Positions 53,395 through 60,171 of a DNA stretch of 64,000 nt are shown piece after piece; position 1 is the stretch's first letter; each line of letters starts with the position of its first letter. The notes under the pieces are model-generated. The model was not told where the DNA came from. It saw only the letters and a list, made by a program, of their open reading frames with translations, and ran no database searches. The stretch is from positions 61,620 through 125,619 of the forward strand of contig CAJTMW010000005.1 in NCBI GenBank assembly GCA_910577275.1, written 5' to 3'. This stretch comes from an uncultured Lachnospiraceae bacterium. GTDB lineage: Bacteria; Bacillota; Clostridia; Lachnospirales; Lachnospiraceae. The translations under genes and the position numbers were made by a program.

Positions 53395-54273
53395 ATGGGA
53401 GAGAAAGAAAAGGAAATCTGTGAGGATTACGGTTTTTTATTTTGCGACAATGTGGAGAATCCGGCCGTTCAGCTGACGGCAATCGGATGGCAGATACGAA
53501 ACAGCAGGGAATATTACTGGGATAACAGGGACAGGCCCTTTGGATTTTTGTTTCAGTACACGCTAAAGGGCAGCGGTATGCTGGAAACAGGAGAAGGCGC
53601 CTTTCAGGTCAGGGAAGGGGAAGCTTTTTTTCTGCAGATGCCGGATAAAGAGGTTTACTATTTTGACGAGGAGAAGAATAACCCCTGCTGGGAATTTGTG
53701 TACATTATGTTCAGCGGAAGCGGCGTGCTCCCTTATTATCAGTATATTGTGAATCATCTGGGAAAGGTGCTGAAGCTCCCGGAATATCATCCGGCGGTGA
53801 AAAAGCTCTTTGAACTGCATTTTCAGGCGAAAAACGGTCTTTTGCAGAACGCTTTTATGGCGGACGGCGGTGCCTTTCAGTTTCTGTGCCTTTTGTGCGA
53901 TATGAGCGGCGGGGGGAAGGAGCGCGGTTCCGGGCTGGTTGACAGTGCGAAGGCTTATATGGAGGAAAATTTTGGACGCCAGATGAGCCTTTTCGGGGTG
54001 GCGGAGGAGCTGGGCGTTTCCCAGAGCCATCTGTCGAGAGAATTTTTTAAATATACAGGGGAGCAGCCTATACGCTTCCTGACACGGGTGCGGGTGGAAA
54101 ACGCTGTAAAGCTGCTCCACGAAAGCGCTCTGACGATAGAGGAAATCAGCGCCAGGTGCGGCTTTTCCGACGGAAATTACTTTAACAAGGTTTTTAAGAA
54201 ATATATGAAGGTCTCGCCCGGCGAGCTGAGAAAGCAGATGCGTGCGCAGGGATATTTGAGCGTGAAGGTGTGA
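53395..54273 (+). CDS. AraC family transcriptional regulator
   Basis: A 292-residue AraC protein: an N-terminal cupin sugar-sensor (about 15-150; GSGMLETGEGAFQVREGEAFFLQMPDKEVYYF) and a C-terminal double HTH (about 185-285; SLFGVAEELGVSQSHLSREFFKYTGEQPIRFL and ISARCGFSDGNYFNKVFKKYMKVSPGELR). Divergent from the GH4 gene, so likely its activator in response to the same sugar. ATG 53395 chosen with AGAAGGG upstream; a TTG one codon earlier is also open. Confidence 0.88.
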   Translation: MGEKEKEICEDYGFLFCDNVENPAVQLTAIGWQIRNSREYYWDNRDRPFGFLFQYTLKGSGMLETGEGAFQVREGEAFFLQMPDKEVYYFDEEKNNPCWEFVYIMFSGSGVLPYYQYIVNHLGKVLKLPEYHPAVKKLFELHFQAKNGLLQNAFMADGGAFQFLCLLCDMSGGGKERGSGLVDSAKAYMEENFGRQMSLFGVAEELGVSQSHLSREFFKYTGEQPIRFLTRVRVENAVKLLHESALTIEEISARCGFSDGNYFNKVFKKYMKVSPGELRKQMRAQGYLSVKV

Positions 54274-54274
54274 A

Positions 54275-54298
54275 GATTGAAAATTAAAATTTTCAATC
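54275..54298 (+). terminator. A+T-rich terminator after the AraC gene
   Basis: GATTGAAAATT (54275-54285) with AATTTTCAATC (54288-54298) forms an 11-bp stem with a very short loop right after the AraC stop. A weak terminator. The 200 bases after it hold a GCAACTTTTTT box (54347-54357) resembling a -35 element of ECF promoters, but no matching -10 at normal distance. Confidence 0.4.
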
Positions 54299-54499
54299 CA
54301 AAGAGTTTGTGTCTGCAAAGCGGTGCAGAAATGCGTGAGAATAGATGCAACTTTTTTCCCGCTCGTTACCCTATGTTTATGTAAGACAAAAGATGCTGCG
54401 CAGATTGTTTTTTGTCGGAAACACCAAAACGCCGTCAGTGGAAAGGACGGAACAAAAGTCAGGCCAGACGCCGGCAGCGTTTCGGTATGGAGGAGTAAA

Positions 54500-55027
54500 A
54501 TGAGCCGGGAAGAACTTGAAAAATACATATACGCTTACGGAAAAGATTTGTTTTCCTTTTGCTGTCTGGTAACGGGGAGCCGCCAGGAGGCGGAGGATTT
54601 GTATCAGGACACCTTTTTAAAAATGTATGAGGTCAGGGAAGCTCTGTCTGTAGAAAAGAATCCCAAAAGCTTTCTGATGGGCGTTTCTGTCAATCTTTAC
54701 AGGAACCGGAGACGCAAGTATGCCATTCGCCGCAGGATTCTCGGGACGGAAACGGCCATGGAGGATGCGGAAACACAGCTTTCCTGCCAGGGGCGGGGAA
54801 CGGAGGAGCAGATTCTTTATAAGGAAGAATGCGAGTTGATTCGGGGAATGGTAAAGGAGCTGCCTGACAAATACCGGATTCCGGTGGTGCTGTTTTATAT
54901 GGAGGAGCTCTCCCTTGAAGAAATCGGAGGGATTTTACATGCGCCGCAGGGAACCGTAAAGAGCAGGCTGCATCGGGCGAAGAAAATCTTAAGGCAGAGA
55001 TTGGAGGAAAGTCACTATGAAAAATAA
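54500..55027 (+). CDS. ECF-type sigma-70 family RNA polymerase sigma factor
   Basis: A 175-residue ECF sigma factor: sigma2 region (about 15-75; LFSFCCLVTGSRQEAEDLYQDTFLKMYE) and sigma4 region (about 115-170; LPDKYRIPVVLFYMEELSLEEIGGILHAPQGTVKSRLHRAKKILRQRL). It directs polymerase to extracytoplasmic stress promoters. ATG 54500 follows GGAGGAG; the frame extends far upstream without a site. The next gene starts inside its last codons and encodes the probable anti-sigma factor. Confidence 0.92.
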   Translation: MSREELEKYIYAYGKDLFSFCCLVTGSRQEAEDLYQDTFLKMYEVREALSVEKNPKSFLMGVSVNLYRNRRRKYAIRRRILGTETAMEDAETQLSCQGRGTEEQILYKEECELIRGMVKELPDKYRIPVVLFYMEELSLEEIGGILHAPQGTVKSRLHRAKKILRQRLEESHYEK

Positions 55028-56180
55028 GATGGATGAACTGTTAAAAAACGCGCTTGCTCCAATGGATGTGCCGGATGAGCGGCTGAATTATCAGGTTCTC
55101 GGTAAAATAAAGGAGAAAGAGATTATGAAGAAAAATAAGAAAATTCCGGCGGCAGCCGTTATTGCAGCAGCCACACTTGTGTTTGGTTCCGTAACTGTAT
55201 TTGCGGCACACCATTATTTAAGCCCGGCAGAGGCGGCGATGGAGGTCGAGGATGACACGCTGAAAAAGGCATTTCTTGGCGAGGAGGCAGTTCTGGTAAA
55301 TGAAACGCAGGAAATGGGCGGTTATAAAATCACCCTTTTGGGAAGTGTGGCAGGCAAAAATTTGAGCGATTATCTCTCATGGGACGATGCGGGGCTTCCA
55401 AAGGACGACAGGCTTTATACCGTTGTGGCCATTGAACACGGGGACGGCACGCCCATGCCTGACACAAGCTCGGCGGATTACGGGAAGGAGCCTTTTTATG
55501 CTTCCTGCTATATCCGCGGGCTGAATCCCTTAGAATACAGCATCAGCCATATCGGCGGCGGCTATTCCGCATTTGTGAAAGAGGGAGTGGAGTACCGGAT
55601 TATGGAGACGGACAACATTGAAATGTTTGCCGACAGAGGGATTTACGTGGGAGTAAACTCCGGTAATTTTTATGACCCGGCGGCCTATGTCTATGAGGAG
55701 AGTACCGGAAGCTTAAGCCGGAACCCGGACTATCAGGGGGTAAACGCCTTGTTTCAACTGCCGCTGGATGAGAGCCGGGCAAACCCGGAAGCGGCTGCCC
55801 GTTATCTGGAAGATTTGGCTAAGGCTCAGGACGCGCTTTCGCAGCCCATTGAAATGAATGAAAATGATTTGACCGTGGAGGCATTTATGGAGAAGCTCAC
55901 CGGAGAAAATATCGACCAGTATGCTTCCCCCATAGAATCCACCAGACAGGTTCGCACCCCTGATGAAGACGGATGTATTTTTCATGAATATGAGCTGGAA
56001 AACGGCGGCGGAAGCGGCGATATCTATGTGGAAGGACTGTTATCATCAGGAAAAGCGGGAGATATGGAAATCACAGGGTACAGCTACTCAGAGAGCGGGC
56101 TTGCGGACTTGCTGATAGACGTGTGCATTTTAAATGAGGACGGGACGATTACCTTTGTGGTGTATCAGCCGAAGGTGTAG
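55017..56180 (+). CDS. membrane-anchored anti-sigma-like protein
   Basis: A 387-residue protein with a short cytoplasmic N-terminus (about 1-42; MDELLKNALAPMDVPDERLNYQVLGKIKEKE), one membrane helix (about 43-64) and a large outer domain. The N-terminal segment and the gene order match Clostridial anti-sigma proteins with DUF4179-like outer domains. It should hold the ECF factor at the membrane until an outside signal is sensed. The start overlaps the sigma gene by 11 bases with GGAGG upstream. The outer domain's ligand is unknown. Confidence 0.78.
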   Translation: MKNKMDELLKNALAPMDVPDERLNYQVLGKIKEKEIMKKNKKIPAAAVIAAATLVFGSVTVFAAHHYLSPAEAAMEVEDDTLKKAFLGEEAVLVNETQEMGGYKITLLGSVAGKNLSDYLSWDDAGLPKDDRLYTVVAIEHGDGTPMPDTSSADYGKEPFYASCYIRGLNPLEYSISHIGGGYSAFVKEGVEYRIMETDNIEMFADRGIYVGVNSGNFYDPAAYVYEESTGSLSRNPDYQGVNALFQLPLDESRANPEAAARYLEDLAKAQDALSQPIEMNENDLTVEAFMEKLTGENIDQYASPIESTRQVRTPDEDGCIFHEYELENGGGSGDIYVEGLLSSGKAGDMEITGYSYSESGLADLLIDVCILNEDGTITFVVYQPKV

Positions 56181-56225
56181 GGAGGCAGCGCGGGGAGACG
56201 GATATTTTGCGGGGGATGATACTGT

Positions 56226-56268
56226 TGTAAAATCCGATGTTGGATTTTACAGCAAATCAGAGTATACT
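56226..56268 (+). promoter_or_regulatory. promoter and operator of the Phd-type antitoxin
   Basis: TTGGAT (56240-56245), 17-base spacer, TATACT (56263-56268). A perfect 10-bp inverted repeat TGTAAAATCC (56226-56235) with GGATTTTACA (56242-56251) overlaps the -35 box, placed as expected for autorepression by a Phd/YefM antitoxin. Confidence 0.7.
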
Positions 56269-56292
56269 AAAGGCATGAAGGAGAACATGATT

Positions 56293-56553
56293 ATGCCTAA
56301 TATTAGACCAATTTCTGATTTGAGAAATTACAGTGACGTGCTTCGTGACGTATCCGTCGGTGCGCCCGTTTTTCTCACCAAAAACGGGCGTGGGCGCTAT
56401 GCGATTATAGACATACAGGACTATGAAAAAACACGGGCCACCCTGAAGCTTATGGATGAGCTTGCAAAGGGGAAAAAGTCAGGAGAGGAAAAGGGGTGGC
56501 TTTCGCCTTCAGATGTGAGAGCGCATTTCAGGGAAAAGACAAATGAAGAATAG
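56293..56553 (+). CDS. Phd/YefM family antitoxin (orphan)
   Basis: An 86-residue antitoxin. The Phd/YefM DNA-binding domain is full (IRPISDLRNYSDVLRDVSVGAPVFLTKNGRGRYAIIDIQDYEK, about 4-46), followed by a helical toxin-binding tail. ATG 56293 is chosen since AAGGAG lies 9 bases before; ATGs at 56275 and 56287 are out of range. The usual RelE/ParE toxin gene should overlap its end, but only a 15-codon remnant (56543-56590) is there. It may therefore act as a solitary repressor or anti-toxin against other loci. Confidence 0.85.
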   Translation: MPNIRPISDLRNYSDVLRDVSVGAPVFLTKNGRGRYAIIDIQDYEKTRATLKLMDELAKGKKSGEEKGWLSPSDVRAHFREKTNEE

Positions 56554-56590
56554 TAATAGTATCATGACAATGGAATTGCCATATAAATAG
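56543..56590 (+). pseudogene. remnant start of a toxin gene
   Basis: An ATG at 56543 overlaps the antitoxin stop by 11 bases, exactly where a RelE/ParE toxin gene would start. The frame ends in TAG after 15 codons (MKNSNSIMTMELPYK). No toxin-like sequence continues in any frame before the next gene at 56621, so the toxin was probably deleted. Confidence 0.4.
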
Positions 56591-56620
56591 CGGTAATTTT
56601 CTGCCCACAGGAGCAACCGT

Positions 56621-57820
56621 ATGAATTTCGCAGAATTACAACAGACAATACAGGACTATGACGAGGTTCTGACTATAGGAAAAAATGCTTATATTTCCGC
56701 AAGAGGCGAAGACGGAAATGGAGAGCCGAAAGGAACCCGCTGTTATATAGCCGGAATGGACAGAGAGGGGAATCAGGCGCACCTGTATATCCTGACGGAA
56801 AATGCCGCGGACAGGAACCGTCCGGCGGTTTGCGGCGGAACGAACAGAGAGAGAATGAAAATTCACACGGAGCCGGATGTCTTGATGGAAATTGCGGCGG
56901 TGAAAGTGGGGGAAACAGAGTTTATAACAAAAGGAATTACCGGATATCCTCCGGGGCAGGGCATACCTTCTAACGAAGGCATACTTTCTGACGAGGGCAT
57001 ACTTTCTGACGAACGTATCCCTTCTGACGAATGCATACATTTTGCAGAATCTATACATTTAGATGAATGCGGTTTTTTGGCGGGGAAAAGCCGGGAGGAG
57101 CTGTGGGTGACGCGGATTGATTTCGAGCTGGCCGGGAATGCGGACGGGAAATCCTCTGCCGATATCGCCGATACCGTAGATAGACAGAAAACTGAGGACG
57201 TGACGAAAACGGTGAAATTATGTGGAAGCGACTGCAAAATACTTCCATCATGGGAGGGGCAGGAAATTTCCGTGCGGCTTGGAAAGGGATGCCGCTCTTT
57301 TTTGGTGGAAAAACCGGTGCGCCTTAGGCCAGGTGAAGAAGCGGAAATCCCTTTTTCCCTGGAAGACGGAAGAAACGGGATTTGCTATGTCAACAGGGTT
57401 TATCCCATAGATGTATGGTGGGAGAACGAGGAGCGGTTCAAAGACCCCCGTTATCTGGAAATTGTGTCAGAGGAAGAACTGGAAAAGCAAAAGAAAGAGT
57501 TTTTCGAAGGGCTGGAGCAGGACTGCCCGCGGGGGATGTGTTATCTGGGAATAGAATATGAATGTACGCTGGACGGAAACCTGACGTTTTATGATAAGGC
57601 GTTTCTGAACGGGGAACCGGCGGAACACAAAGGAAGCGCCAGAATAATGATGATGCTGTTAAGGCCTGACGAGCCTTTGGGCAAGCACGGGCTGCGGCAG
57701 CACGGCTGTGTGATACAGACGCCTGTTTTACCGGAGATTCGGGAGATAGAGGCGGAGCTGTTTTTCTATATGGAAATGCTGGATGAAGAAGAAATGAAAG
57801 TGAATTTTGATGAAGAATAG
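56621..57820 (+). CDS. hypothetical protein with hexapeptide repeat insert
   Basis: A 399-residue soluble acidic protein I do not recognise. An N-terminal part (about 1-110) and a C-terminal part (about 230-399, with a conserved-looking VYPIDVWWENEERFKDPRYLEI) flank a variable segment. That segment holds six tandem hexapeptides (residues 115-150; IPSNEG, ILSDEG, ILSDER, IPSDEC, IHFAES, IHLDEC). No signal peptide or membrane helix. It follows the antitoxin by 67 bases but has no toxin features. Possibly an intracellular enzyme accessory; no function can be given. Confidence 0.6.
   Translation: MNFAELQQTIQDYDEVLTIGKNAYISARGEDGNGEPKGTRCYIAGMDREGNQAHLYILTENAADRNRPAVCGGTNRERMKIHTEPDVLMEIAAVKVGETEFITKGITGYPPGQGIPSNEGILSDEGILSDERIPSDECIHFAESIHLDECGFLAGKSREELWVTRIDFELAGNADGKSSADIADTVDRQKTEDVTKTVKLCGSDCKILPSWEGQEISVRLGKGCRSFLVEKPVRLRPGEEAEIPFSLEDGRNGICYVNRVYPIDVWWENEERFKDPRYLEIVSEEELEKQKKEFFEGLEQDCPRGMCYLGIEYECTLDGNLTFYDKAFLNGEPAEHKGSARIMMMLLRPDEPLGKHGLRQHGCVIQTPVLPEIREIEAELFFYMEMLDEEEMKVNFDEE
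56963..57070 (+). repeat. 18-bp tandem repeats inside a coding region
   Basis: Six in-frame 18-bp units (starts 56963, 56981, 56999, 57017, 57035, 57053) encode I-x-x-(D/N/A)-E-x hexapeptides. Units 2 and 3 are nearly identical at the DNA level; the last two are degenerate. Copy number may vary between strains by slippage. Confidence 0.75.
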
Positions 57821-57885
57821 AAGTATTTTTGGCTGCAATGAAAGGAAAAACTGTCTGATAAAATTATGAGAGGAGAGACGGAAAA

Positions 57886-58617
57886 ATGAATATCATGAAA
57901 TTACTGGCGGAGAAGGCGAAAGACAACTGGAACGCCGGACCGGTTACGATTGCGTTCCTTGGCGACAGTGTAACTCAGGGCTGCTTTGAAGTTTACGAAA
58001 AAAGCAAGGGCGAAATCGAAACTATTTTTGACAAAAACCACGCTTACCACAATTATGTGGCGAAAATTTTTTCAGTGCTGTTTCCGAGCGTACCGGTGAA
58101 TATCATAAACGCGGGGATAAGCGGAGGCAGCGCCCCCCACGGGCTTGAAAGAATCGAGCGGGATGTTTTGAGATACCATCCCGATTTGACGGTGGTATGC
58201 TTTGGGCTGAACGACTGTAATGAAGGAATTGACTGTGTTGATAAATATGTAAACGCGCTTCGGGGGATTTTCGGGAAACTTAAGGAAGCCGGTTCTGAAA
58301 TTATTTTCATGACTCCTAACATGATGAATACCGGTATCAGCTGCCACATTACGGACAGGCTGTTTCAGGAAATCGCAGAGGATTCCATGAAGAAACAAAC
58401 AGGCGGCGTACTTGAATGTTATCTGGAAAATGCAAAAAGAGTCTGCGAAGAATGCGGGGTTACGGTTTGCGACTGCTATGAAAAATGGAAGACGTTATAT
58501 AGAAACGGCGTGGATATTACGGAGCTTCTGGCGAACAGGATTAATCACCCCACGCGGGAGATGAACTGGCTGTTTGCGGTGTCGCTGGTTGAAACGATGA
58601 TGGGCGAGCAAGGATAA
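57886..58617 (+). CDS. SGNH/GDSL-type esterase
   Basis: A 243-residue SGNH hydrolase: block I FLGDSVTQG with nucleophile Ser28, block II Gly in INAGISGG, block III GLNDCNEG, and block V with the Asp/His-like NRINHPTREMN. No signal peptide. Family members deacetylate sugars or lipids; the tail N-R-I-N-H-P-T is common in carbohydrate esterases. It follows the hypothetical gene by 65 bases with GAGGAG upstream. Substrate unknown. Confidence 0.88.
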   Translation: MNIMKLLAEKAKDNWNAGPVTIAFLGDSVTQGCFEVYEKSKGEIETIFDKNHAYHNYVAKIFSVLFPSVPVNIINAGISGGSAPHGLERIERDVLRYHPDLTVVCFGLNDCNEGIDCVDKYVNALRGIFGKLKEAGSEIIFMTPNMMNTGISCHITDRLFQEIAEDSMKKQTGGVLECYLENAKRVCEECGVTVCDCYEKWKTLYRNGVDITELLANRINHPTREMNWLFAVSLVETMMGEQG

Positions 58618-58646
58618 TATTGGGGGATTAAAGGTTGTGCAGAGGA

Positions 58647-58952
58647 TTAAACATAATCAAAAATCCCCTGCACGGCATCTGTAATATTTATAATATCATT
58701 TAACATTAACCTGCTTATTTTCTTATGTCCCCGCACAGTTAAATCAAGCAAAGCCAGCTTTTCACATTGTACATAACCCTGAATTTCATCTGTGGCCACG
58801 GCAATATGCAAGGGACCGGCCGTGGAATTGCTGTATATCGGACAACCGATGATTTCCCCGGAAGAATTGAAAAAATTCTTGCTGACAATGAGCACAGGAT
58901 GTCTGATATGTTCAATTTTTAAAATATCACCCTGCTGTAGTTCTCCTGACAT
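58647..58952 (-). CDS. mazF: MazF/PemK-type toxin
   Basis: A 101-residue endoribonuclease of the PemK/MazF family: QQGDILKIEHIRHPVLIVSKNFFN, CPIYSNSTAGPLHIAVATDE and GYVQCEKLALLDLTVRGHKKI correspond to the three conserved blocks, with Arg or Lys in place of the usual active Arg near HIRHPVLIVS. It cleaves mRNA unless bound by MazE. The ATG at 58952 overlaps the MazE stop (TAATG), and GAGGTG before it is the ribosome site. The upstream partner is complete, so the module is probably active. Confidence 0.82.
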   Translation of the reverse strand: MSGELQQGDILKIEHIRHPVLIVSKNFFNSSGEIIGCPIYSNSTAGPLHIAVATDEIQGYVQCEKLALLDLTVRGHKKISRLMLNDIINITDAVQGIFDYV

Positions 58953-59194
58953 TACCACACCTCTTTACCCACAGGCTGTCCCCAGTCGTATTCCCCGTCA
59001 AGATTCAGCCTTCCGTCAAATTCCGCGGCACGTTCTTCCAGTGTCTTATGTTTAAATGGTTTCGACAACATAATTATGCCGTTAGAAGCGGTGATATCTA
59101 ATATTTCATTCAGGGAAATCCCGGCCTCTCTGAGAAGCTCTTTGGGTATGCGGATTCCCTGACTGTTTCCCCATTCCTTTATCTTTGCCTGCAT
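58952..59194 (-). CDS. mazE: MazE-type antitoxin (AbrB fold)
   Basis: An 80-residue antitoxin: AbrB/MazE domain MQAKIKEWGNSQGIRIPKELLREAGISLNEILDITASNGIIML (about 1-44) and an acidic C-terminal tail with DGEYDWG that should wrap the toxin. ATG 59194 has GGGAG upstream; an extension to 59251 would run into the promoter. It represses its own operon, probably by the TATACT-T-AGTATA palindrome over the -10 box. Confidence 0.88.
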   Translation of the reverse strand: MQAKIKEWGNSQGIRIPKELLREAGISLNEILDITASNGIIMLSKPFKHKTLEERAAEFDGRLNLDGEYDWGQPVGKEVW

Positions 59195-59215
59195 AAAATA
59201 GCTCCCTTCTTTGGA

Positions 59216-59251
59216 TATACTTAGTATAAACGAGCACTTTATAGATTTCAA
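59216..59251 (-). promoter_or_regulatory. mazEF promoter with palindromic -10
   Basis: Minus strand: TTGAAA (59251-59246), 17-base spacer, TATACT (59228-59223). The -10 is half of the perfect palindrome TATACT-T-AGTATA (59216-59228), a likely MazE site. Confidence 0.6.
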
Positions 59252-59302
59252 TGAATATTTTTATCAACTCTCGGGATAAAATTCATACTATGCTTTAAAG
59301 CG

Positions 59303-59331
59303 TTGAAGCCAGGCATCGTCTATGATAGAAT
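59303..59331 (+). promoter_or_regulatory. promoter of the GNAT gene
   Basis: TTGAAG (59303-59308), 17-base spacer, TAGAAT (59326-59331), 75 bases before the start at 59406. Confidence 0.45.
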
Positions 59332-59405
59332 AGCTCTAAACAAGTGACCATACAGGCGCAAAAGCCGGCTGGTTCTGTCAGAATACACAGATGCGAGGTA
59401 AGACA

Positions 59406-59993
59406 ATGAAACAATTCGATTTTTCTATAAGAGCGGCAACTCCCGACGATGCGGGAGAGCTCCTTGCCATTTATACCCCCTATGTAACGAATACGGCGAT
59501 TTCCTTTGAGTGTGAGGCGCCGGGGCTTTTGGAGTTTCAGAAAAGAATAGAAAACACGTTAAAAAGATACCCTTATCTTCTGGCTGAGAGCGCCGGCGAA
59601 ATTCTTGGCTATGCATACACCGGACCCTTTGTGGGGCGGGCGGCCTATGACTGGGCGGCGGAAACTACTATTTATCTGAAAACGGATAAGAAAAAAATGG
59701 GAATCGGAAGGGCGCTGTATGAGGCGCTGGAAAAGGTGTCAAGGGCCCAGAATATCCTGAATTTGAACGCCTGTATCGGCTATCCCGAGGCGGAGGACGA
59801 ATATCTGACGGGGAACAGCGTACAATTCCACGCGCATATGGGTTACCGTATGGTGGGAGAATTTCATAAGTGCGGCTACAAGTTCGGCAGATGGTACAAC
59901 ATGGTCTGGATGGAAAAAATACTGGGCGAGCACAGGGAAAGACCGGAGGAAGTGATTCCATTTCCGGCGTTGGCTGACAGCATGAATTTATGA
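59406..59993 (+). CDS. GNAT acetyltransferase, phosphinothricin-type
   Basis: A 195-residue N-acetyltransferase of the PAT/Bar group: FSIRAATPDDAGELLAIYTPYVTNTAISFE opening, GYAYTGPFVGRAAYDWAAETTIYL and acetyl-CoA loop KKKMGIGRALYEAL. Such enzymes acetylate phosphinothricin, methionine sulfoximine or related amines. Natural substrate here unknown. ATG 59406 follows GAGGTAAG. It stands alone between mazEF and the sulfite-reductase-like gene. Confidence 0.88.
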   Translation: MKQFDFSIRAATPDDAGELLAIYTPYVTNTAISFECEAPGLLEFQKRIENTLKRYPYLLAESAGEILGYAYTGPFVGRAAYDWAAETTIYLKTDKKKMGIGRALYEALEKVSRAQNILNLNACIGYPEAEDEYLTGNSVQFHAHMGYRMVGEFHKCGYKFGRWYNMVWMEKILGEHRERPEEVIPFPALADSMNL

Positions 59994-60070
59994 CAAAGGC
60001 CTTTTGCAGGAACAGTGTTCCAGCGTCGGCAAAGCTGCGAAAACCGCGTCTGCCGGTAAACCGCAATTTA

Positions 60071-60099
60071 TTGAATTTACACGGCCTTTATGCTATGAT
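60071..60099 (+). promoter_or_regulatory. promoter of the sulfite-reductase-like fusion gene
   Basis: TTGAAT (60071-60076), 17-base spacer, TATGAT (60094-60099), 73 bases before the start at 60172. Confidence 0.5.
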
Positions 60100-60171
60100 G
60101 ATTTCAGGATAAAAGAGAAGGGAAGGGGCAGGGTTTTTTGCTCCATAGAGAAAAGGTAAAGGAGAAAAGCT

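Noticed and set aside
54347..54368. ECF-type autoregulated promoter (GCAACTTTTTT and CGTTA).
   Set aside because: The two boxes are too close together compared with normal ECF spacing.
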